From Apostichopus japonicus (Eukaryota > Echinodermata > Holothuroidea > Aspidochirotida > Stichopodidae), in the NCBI RefSeq assembly GCF_037975245.1, contig NC_092581.1, positions 20,670,303-20,734,302 on the forward strand: a DNA stretch of 64,000 nt. The letters are read 5' to 3'. Below the pieces are notes generated by a model. The model was not told where the DNA came from, searched no databases, and saw only the letters and a program-made list of their open reading frames with translations. Below are positions 44,101 to 53,100 of the stretch, piece after piece; position 1 is the first letter of the stretch, and each line of letters starts with the position of its first letter. The position numbers and the translations under genes were made by a program.

Positions 44101-47100
44101 TTTACGTTTGATCAGCGACACAAACAATGTGGCAGACCTTCTAACTATAATACAGCTATAATACAGCAATGAAAGTATTGACCTTAAGATATAGAAACTT
44201 TTGTGGATTGAAGAGTAAAAACTGTTGGCCTGTTTGGGAAAATAGTGAGTCAAGGTACACAATGCTTTGAACATCATTGAAATATCATACTTCACAGAAA
44301 TGTGAGCTGCCTGTATACAACACAGTTAATAACAAAGTTGAAACAAGATGTCTGTGAGAAAGAGTGCAAGGTGAATGTAGTAGCTCAGCAGACACACAAG
44401 ACAAGGCTAAAGACTGCTATAATATGTAAAGCCTGCCCTCACACATGACAACCAAGACAAGGCCAAAGACTACTATAATATGTAAAGCCTGCCCTCACAC
44501 ATGACAACCAAGACAAGGCCAAAGACTACTATAATATGTAAAGCCTGCCCTCACACATGACGACCAAGACAAGGCCAAAGACTACTTTAATATGTAAAGC
44601 CTGCCCTCACACATGACGACCAAGACAAGGCCAAAGACTACTATAATATGTAAAGCCTGCCCTCACACATGACGACCAAGACAAGGCCAAAGACTACTAT
44701 AATATGTAAAGCCTGCCCTCACACATGACGACCAAGACAAGGCCAAAGACTACTATAATATGTAAAGCCTGCCCTCACACATGACAACCAAGACAAGGCC
44801 AAAGACTACTATAATATGTAAAGCCTGCCCTCACACATGACAACCAAGACAAGGCCAAAGACTACTATAATATGTAAAGCCTGCCCTCACACATGACGAC
44901 CAAGACAAGGCCAAAGACTACTATAATATGTAAAGCCTGCCCTCACACATGACAACCAAGACAAGGCCAAAGACTACTATAATATGTAAAGCCTGCCCTC
45001 ACACATGACAACCAAGACAAGGCCAAAGACTACTATAATATGTAAAGCCTGCCCTCACACATGACAACCAAGACAAGGCCAAAGACTACTATAATATGTA
45101 AAGCCTGCCCTCACACATGACAACCAAGACAAGGCCAAAGACTACTATAATATGTAAAGCCTGCCCTCACACATGACGACCAAGACAAGGCCAAAGACTA
45201 CTATAATATGTAAAGCCTGCCCTCACACATGACGACCAAGACAAGGCCAAAGACTACTATAATATGTAAAGCCTGCCCTCACACATGACGACCAAGACAA
45301 GGCCAAAGACTACTATAATATGTAAAGCCTGCCCTCACACATGACGACCAAGACAAGGCCAAAGACTGCTATAATATGTAAAGCCTGCCCTCACACATGA
45401 CAACCAAGACAAGGCCAAAGACTACTATAATATGTAAAGCCTGCCCTCACACATGACAACCAAGACAAGGCCAAAGACTACTATAATATGTAAAGCCTGC
45501 CCTCACACATGACAACCAAGACAAGGCTAAAGACTACTATAATATGTAAAGCCTGCCCTCACACATGACAACCAAGACAAGGCCAAAGACTACTATAATA
45601 TGTAAAGCCTGCCCTCACTCTGAAGTCATAATTAAATATTGGAGCTGATATGTAGGAACCAGATGGTTTATGAGTTACTACATCATTTTGCAATACTTGC
45701 ACCAAGAAGTTCTGTGTAGAAGTATGCTTTAGCTTCCAGTAGAGCTAATATGTAGAAACCAGATTGTTTATGAGTTATTACATCTTTGAAGAAAGTTATG
45801 ACACATCATTTTGCAATACTTACACCAAGAAGTTCCGTGTAGAAGTATGCTTTAGCTTCCAGTAGAGCAATGGCCCTCTGTCTGGCACTGTTATCCTTCA
45901 CACCTTTCCCTGGTTTACTTTTTGTGAATAGATCAGGGTCTAGCTGGTCCAGAGGAATTCCTTTGGTTCCAAACAGTCTCAATGCCCTCTCTTCCAATGT
46001 GCCTCCACACTTCAGGCCTAATGCCATCAAAGCTGATTTCAGCCTGTCCAGGCCAAGAGAAGCTAACTCCTGGTGAATGAAATAGAACAGTCAGTGGGCC
46101 CACAGCAAAATTAAGTCACATGTTTCTCCAATTTTCTTCAAGTTTCTTCATTTATTGTTAAAGTATAAGTATATTCTGCAAATGAGAATTATATTTTCCC
46201 CTGGCCCCCTAATTGAGCCTGGACACAAAAACTATAGTTCCACAGACTGCAAGCACAAATATTGCTCAACGAGTTATCGGGTTAAATGTCCGGTCACGGA
46301 TATGGCCATATTGTCCACAAGTTATCTTATTCTGCCCAATTGATCTTCAATAATTGCTACAGAAGATATTACCCTATTTGAAAACAATATTTATTATTAG
46401 AAGATCTGATAATTCAAACAACATTTACAAAACTGACCTCTATCTCTAAAGAAAATATACAAGTATTGAATATAAAAAATTCAAGCAACCGTGGCAGAAT
46501 AAAATGATTTCTAGACTTATTTAGGTGTTATTCTTGTGAATTAAATAAACATCAAATTAAAACAACTCTGATATCTTCCAAAGAACATTCCTATCCTGTT
46601 TCCACACTTACATGTTATCCATAGAGTTAACACATACATGAGCAATAACTGAGGGAACAAAATGTGCCTGAGAGTGTACTTGTGTGCCTGAGAGTGTACT
46701 TGAGTGTGCTTGAGAGTGTACTTGAGTGTGCTTGAGAGTGTACTTGAGTGTGCTTGAGAGTGTACTTGAGTGTGCTTGAGAGTGTACTTGAGTGTGCTTG
46801 AGAGTGTACACCAGGGATGTATAATTTGTAGCGGTGTATTAAAACCAGATGGCAAGAGAGGCAGAGATAAGAATCCTTCAGTTAAAGCAGTATTATGAAT
46901 TTTCTTTGTTAACACAGCTAATTTCTGTGGTAAAGAAGTCCTTCATCATAATATCGTAAACTTTAAGGAACCTGTCAATAGTGACAGAGATGATTAAGGC
47001 CATCATGATGTACATATTGGCTGGTATGCATAATAGGCTTTAATATAAACAAAGCAATTGATAAGTGAAACAGGTGTGGATCTTCTGGTCTAGAAAATTA

Positions 47101-50100
47101 ATTAATTTAGAAATAGTGACCAACCAACTACTTAGATTTACCTCAGATGAAGAGAAAGCTGAGAGATCAAGATGAGCTCCTCCTTGGGCCATAGCACTAG
47201 CAGCTTCTTTCTGCAGTCAAGATAAATACCAAAGATAGGATCTAATTTACATATAAGCAAATGAGCTAACAAAATAACCCAATCAGAATCCCCAAAATTA
47301 CTGGGTTTGGATATTTAGTGCAACAAGATTATCTGCCTTCTTAAACACATACCACTGGCACTCTACCATGTAGAGAGTGAACTAGGTATCATGTTAGTAC
47401 TGTCCACCCTTACCAACAACTCACTTTAGTACTGTTCACCCTTACCAGAAAGTCACTTTAGTACTGTTCACCCTTACCAACAAGTCACTTTAGTACTGTC
47501 ATAATTGAACCATGTAGAGAGTGTTCTAGTAATCATGTTAGTACTGTTAACCCTTACCAACAAGTCACTTTAGTACTGTTCACCCTTACCAACAAGTCAC
47601 TTTAGTACTGTTCACCCTTACCAACAAGTCACTTTTATACTGTTATAATTGAACCATGTAGAGAGTGTACTAGTAATCATGTTAGTACTGTTCACCCTTA
47701 CCAATAAGTCACTTTAGTACTGTTGACCCTTAACAACAAGTCACTTGAGTACTGTTATAATTGAACCATGTAGAGAGTGTACTAGTGATCATGTAAGTAC
47801 TGTTCACCCTCACCAACAAGTCACTTTTATACTGTTATAATTGAACCATGTAGAGAGTGTACTAGTAATCATGTTAGTACTGTTCACCCTCACCAACAAG
47901 TCACTTTAGTACTGTTGAACCTTACCAACAAGTCACTTTAGTACTGTTGACCCTTACCAACAAGTCACTTTTATACTGTTATAATTGAACCATGTAGAGA
48001 GTGTACTAGTGATCATGTAAGTACTGTTCACCCTCACCAACAAGTCACTTTCATAATGTTATAATTGAACCATGTAGAGAGTGTACTAGTAATCATGTTA
48101 GTACTGTTCACCCTCACCAACAAGTCACTTTAGTACTGTTGACCCTTACCAACAAGTCACTTTTATACTGTTATAATTGAACCATGAGGAGAGTGTACTA
48201 GTGATCATGTTAGTACTGTTCACCCTTACCAACAAGTCACTTTAGTACTGTTCACCCTTAACAACAAGTCACTTTAGTACTGTTATAATTGAATGATGTA
48301 GAGAGTGTACTAGTAATCCTGTTAGTACTGTTCACCCTTACCAACAAGTCACTTTTATACTGTTATAATTGAACCATGAAGAGAGTGTACTAGTAATCAT
48401 GTTAGTACTGTTCACCCTTACCAACAAGTCACTTTAGTACTGTTGACCCTTACCAACAAGTCACTTTAGTACTGTTATAATTGAATGATGTAGAGAGTGT
48501 ACTAGTAATCCTGTTAGTACTGTTCACCCTTACCAACAAGTCACTTTTATACCGTTATAATTGAACCATGAAGAGAGTGTACTAGTAATCATGTTAGTAC
48601 TGTTCACCCTTACCAACAAGTCACTTTAGTACTGTTGACCCTTACCAACAAGTCACTTTAGTAGTGTTATAATTGAACGATGTAAAGAGTGTACTAGTAA
48701 TCCTGTTAGTACTGTTCACCCTTACCAACAAGTCACTTTTATACCGTTATAATTGAACCATGAAGAGAGTGTACTAGTAATCATGTTAGTACTGTTCACC
48801 CTTACCAACAAGTCACTTTAGTACTGTTGACCCTTACCAACAAGTCACTTTAGTACTGTTATAATTGAATGATGTAGAGAGTGTACTAGTAATCCTGTTA
48901 GTACTGTTCACCCTTACCAACAAGTCACTTTTATACCGTTATAATTGAACCATGTAGAGAGGGAACTAGTAATCATGTTAGTACTGTTCACCCTTACCAA
49001 CAAGTCACTTTCATAATGTTATAATTGAACGATGTAGAGAGTGTACTAGTAATCATGTTAGTACTGTTGACCCTTATCAACAATTCAATTTTATACTGTT
49101 ATAATTGAACGGAAAGAAGAGATCCTTCCAAAAAATAAGTCCCCTCGTTTAAAAATAAGTAGAGCTTTTATTTACGAACAAATCTTGAAGCGAATCACGA
49201 TAACAACACTAGGTATTCATACAACGAAATGTATATGTAACATATTATGATAATTGTCTACTAACCGGCCAGCCTGGAAAGGTTCCGGTATCCCATTGGG
49301 CATCAAAATTCTGTTTGACCTTGTCCATTTCTTCGCTTTGATCTAAGAGAGGTTTGACTCTAGCTGTATAGTTGCGTAGGTAGGTCATAAGCATTTCAAG
49401 ATACCTAAAGCCAAGAATTACAAAATAAAACAAAACAAAAACAGAACAACAGTATTTAGAACAGAAGAAGATGAAATGTTAGTGTTTGCTCAACATTCTG
49501 AGGCCAGTTCATGAATAACAAAGACAGTTTCACTGTATATTAAATGAATGATGATATTATTGTGAAACAACATTTTCTTCACCTGTTTCTCTACAGTACG
49601 TTCCAAGACCACCATCTCTGCAATCAAGGGGTTCTGCTTTAAAACTTTCCATTGTTGGAGCTGATTAACCTGAATAACAACAGTTCATTGTCCATAACTT
49701 AAACAAGACACTTCTTTCCACAATTTCAATAAAGGGGTCAAAGTTCAGCAGACAATATTAATAATGTTGTTGTTTTCTGTGATTTTTTCTTGGATGTAGC
49801 TACTTTCACATCCATTGTACTATCAGTTAGATTTACAAACTTTAGATTTCAACTGATGAATGATAAAAAACTACCAGGTATAGAATTCGTTTCTGTACTT
49901 CTTTTTAACAAACACTTGACATGATTTTTTGTTTATTTAAATCACAATTTATTTTAATTACTTCAGTTTCAAATGGGAATTATTTTTTATTTCTTTACTT
50001 TTTTTTTTGAAGAGATGAAGAGGAATTAATAAAATTGACCAAACATGAAAACCATTACCTTTTGTAATCAGCTGATTTCCTCTCTTTTGGAATTTCAAAA

Positions 50101-53100
50101 AGGCGATCAAAAAGAGTCAGGTAGGTGACATAGTCTATGCTCTGGGGATAGAAATAAAGATAACTTTGACATCTGCAAGGAACAAGCAAATAAAATCAAC
50201 AGAAAACTACCTGCCATACATAGGAAGGCATGTGTGTGTTACTAGACTTCTGTGACAATTATGTAAACAACGATTTCAATACAGTGTTCTCTGAATAAGT
50301 TAACGTTGGTTACATTTATTGATAAGGATCTCTCTTGACTTTGAAAAAAATGTGACACTGTCTCACAACATACTTAATCATTTGTCTGAAGTATACAGTC
50401 ATTTGTCTGAAGTATACAGTCAATTGTCTGAAGTATACAGTCATTTGTCTGAAGTATACAGTCATTTGTCTGAAGTATACTGTCATTTGTCTGAAGTATA
50501 CAGTCATTTGTCTGAAGTATACAGTCATTTGTCTGCAGTATACAGTTAATTGTCTGAAGTATAGTCATCTTCCAGCCAGATACAAGGGTTCCCAAATGCT
50601 CCTGTCGTTCTAAGATACTAGCAATCCTAATGTTCTCAAACAGTCTTTTTTTATTTAAATATAATATTTGGTACATTTGAATATAAACTGTTTGTAAAGG
50701 ACTTTTTAAAATGTCAAAATGGAGAGGATGACTCTTTAAAAATTCAAATTTACATTTGCTAGCCTTAATTCTCACACTGCAGATAGAGACATCTTTTGGC
50801 AAGGTTATATATGTGTACCCTACCTCACCCCACCCCCTTTATACACCCTTCATTTCATCTATTGGCAAGGTTATATATGTGTACCCTACCTCACCCCACC
50901 CCTTCTTACATCCTTCATTTCATCTATTGGCAAGATTATATATGTGTACCCTACCTCACCCCACCCCCTTCATACACCCGTCATTGCATCTATTGGCAAG
51001 GTTATATAGTGTACCCTACCTCACCCCACCCCTGTATACACCCATCATTTCTGACTGTATTGCTGAGGCCTCACCTCTCCGTCGATCCCCTTCAGGTTTG
51101 TGTACTTGACGTAACATTCATGTAAGTCAAGGTACTTCCCGTAACCCTCCTCGCTGGTAAAATCCACCTCACTGGCTGCCGTGGCTCCTTCTTCTTCAGC
51201 ATTTTCCCTCTCTAAACTCATAGCTTCAAATTCTATAGACATCGGCACAGATATCTGAATATGCATTAGAGGAAGAGAGAGATTTAGAGACTTCCTTCAA
51301 CCTCATAAATATTATGCAGGGGCATGTAAGGATATACCAAACGACACTTACGGTTACATTTACAGCAACTTCAAGCACACATTTACTGTGAAACAAGAAC
51401 TGTTGTAACATACTTCAAACAACACCAGTAAGAAACAACCAGAAGGAACCAACTGAATAAGATTGGATACAATTATACATGAAATTGTATAAGAAGAGGA
51501 AGTGGATAATACTGTACCTATCAAGTGCCTCACTTGTTCTTGAGGGAAGGTGGGAGGGGAGGTTTTGGTTGATACACTGTAAATATTGTGGATCAAACCG
51601 ACCACAAAGAATAATTCCAACTGCAATATCAAGGCAGAATACTGCCATCATAACAAAGTCTTTTACATCACAAAGACTGTCAAGTAGATACACTGCCACA
51701 AGACCAGTACACTGTACTCTAATAACATTTGATTAGATACTGAGTTAATCATACTGAGATAATAACATTTGATTAGATACTGAATTAATCATACTGAGAA
51801 TATAACTGATACTGAGATAATAACATTTGATTAGATACTGAATTAATCATACTGAGATCATAACTGATACTGAGATAAAAACATTTGATTATATACTGAA
51901 TTAATCATACTGAGATCATAACTGATACTGAGATAATAACATTTGATTAGATACTGAATTAATCATACTGAGAAAAAAAATAATAACTGATACTGAGATA
52001 ATAACATTTCATTGGATACTGAGTTAATTAATATTCATGGAACAAACCTCATTTGGATGTTTCTTATGGAACTCTTTTATCATCTTAAGACGGCTGTAAA
52101 ACTCCTGAAATTCATTTGGTCCAGACAGAGCCTGTAGTTCCTCTTTCCTCATTCTTCAGGAGAAACAACACAACACAAAATTCAGAGACAAATGTCAACA
52201 TGCAGACCATTTCCTACCTGGTCTCTTTTGCTTATTTATTCATTACAAACAATAAACAAGTGTGAGAGGGGACTTGTTGTCTCCAGGAATCACATGGTGA
52301 ACATACCCTTCTTACACAACAAAATAAAGAGTGTTCTAAGTGTATACTGTACGTAAGACAGTTAAGTTTGGTTTGTAGGGTCCCTGGACTATGATTAAAC
52401 TGTCACATCATCTCAACAATGGAAATTACTGGCCAACAGTATTCAGTAACTCTCTCATCCATTGTCATTCTTCATACATACAGTAGCTAATGAAAGACTT
52501 AGTAGGTACTGTTTACAGTATGTTGCAAACTATTTTGCTATATAATTCTTTTATCACATCAACAATTAAAGGCTAATAACTTATTCAATCAGCTTTACAT
52601 TTTGTTATCATTCTCATATCCTCCTTTCATTAATAATTATTCAAAATGCCTACCCATCTTTATCTTCGTAGAGATAATAATTATTCAAAATGCCTACCCA
52701 TCTTTATCTTCGTAGAGATAATAATTATTCAAAATGCCTACCCATCTTTATCTTCATAGAGATAATAATTATTCAAAATGCCTACCCATCTTTATCTTCG
52801 TAGAGATAATAATTATTCAAAATGCCTGCCCATCTTTATCTTCGTAGAGATAATAATTATTCAAAATGCCTACCCATCTTTATCTTCGTAGAGATCTGTC
52901 AACTGTGATGATGATTCTGTGAACCTCTGACAAATAGACACAATAGAAAGATAAGAACAATTGAACTGTAATCCAAGCAACAAAATTATATGCAATATTG
53001 GTAGTGTTTGGTAGCATATATGTTATGTCGTCATGTTTATGTTGCATTTATGATGTAACAAGCTCACTAAATAGGCAGAAGTCGGAAGATGTTGTGTTCC

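Noticed and set aside
44345-45618. CRISPR-like regular repeats
   Set aside because: Units are contiguous 56-bp copies without unique spacers, in an intron of an animal gene: a minisatellite.
46541-46915. 124-codon minus frame with HTQVHSQAH repeats
   Set aside because: It lies over the 22-bp minisatellite within an SF3A3 intron.
47385-49110. CRISPR-like or gene-cluster interpretation of the intron 7 array
   Set aside because: Spacers are themselves repeated and form higher-order units. No RNA gene signature.
50374-50802. 142-codon minus frame with NDCILQT repeats
   Set aside because: The 21-bp minisatellite keeps the frame open. It is intronic.
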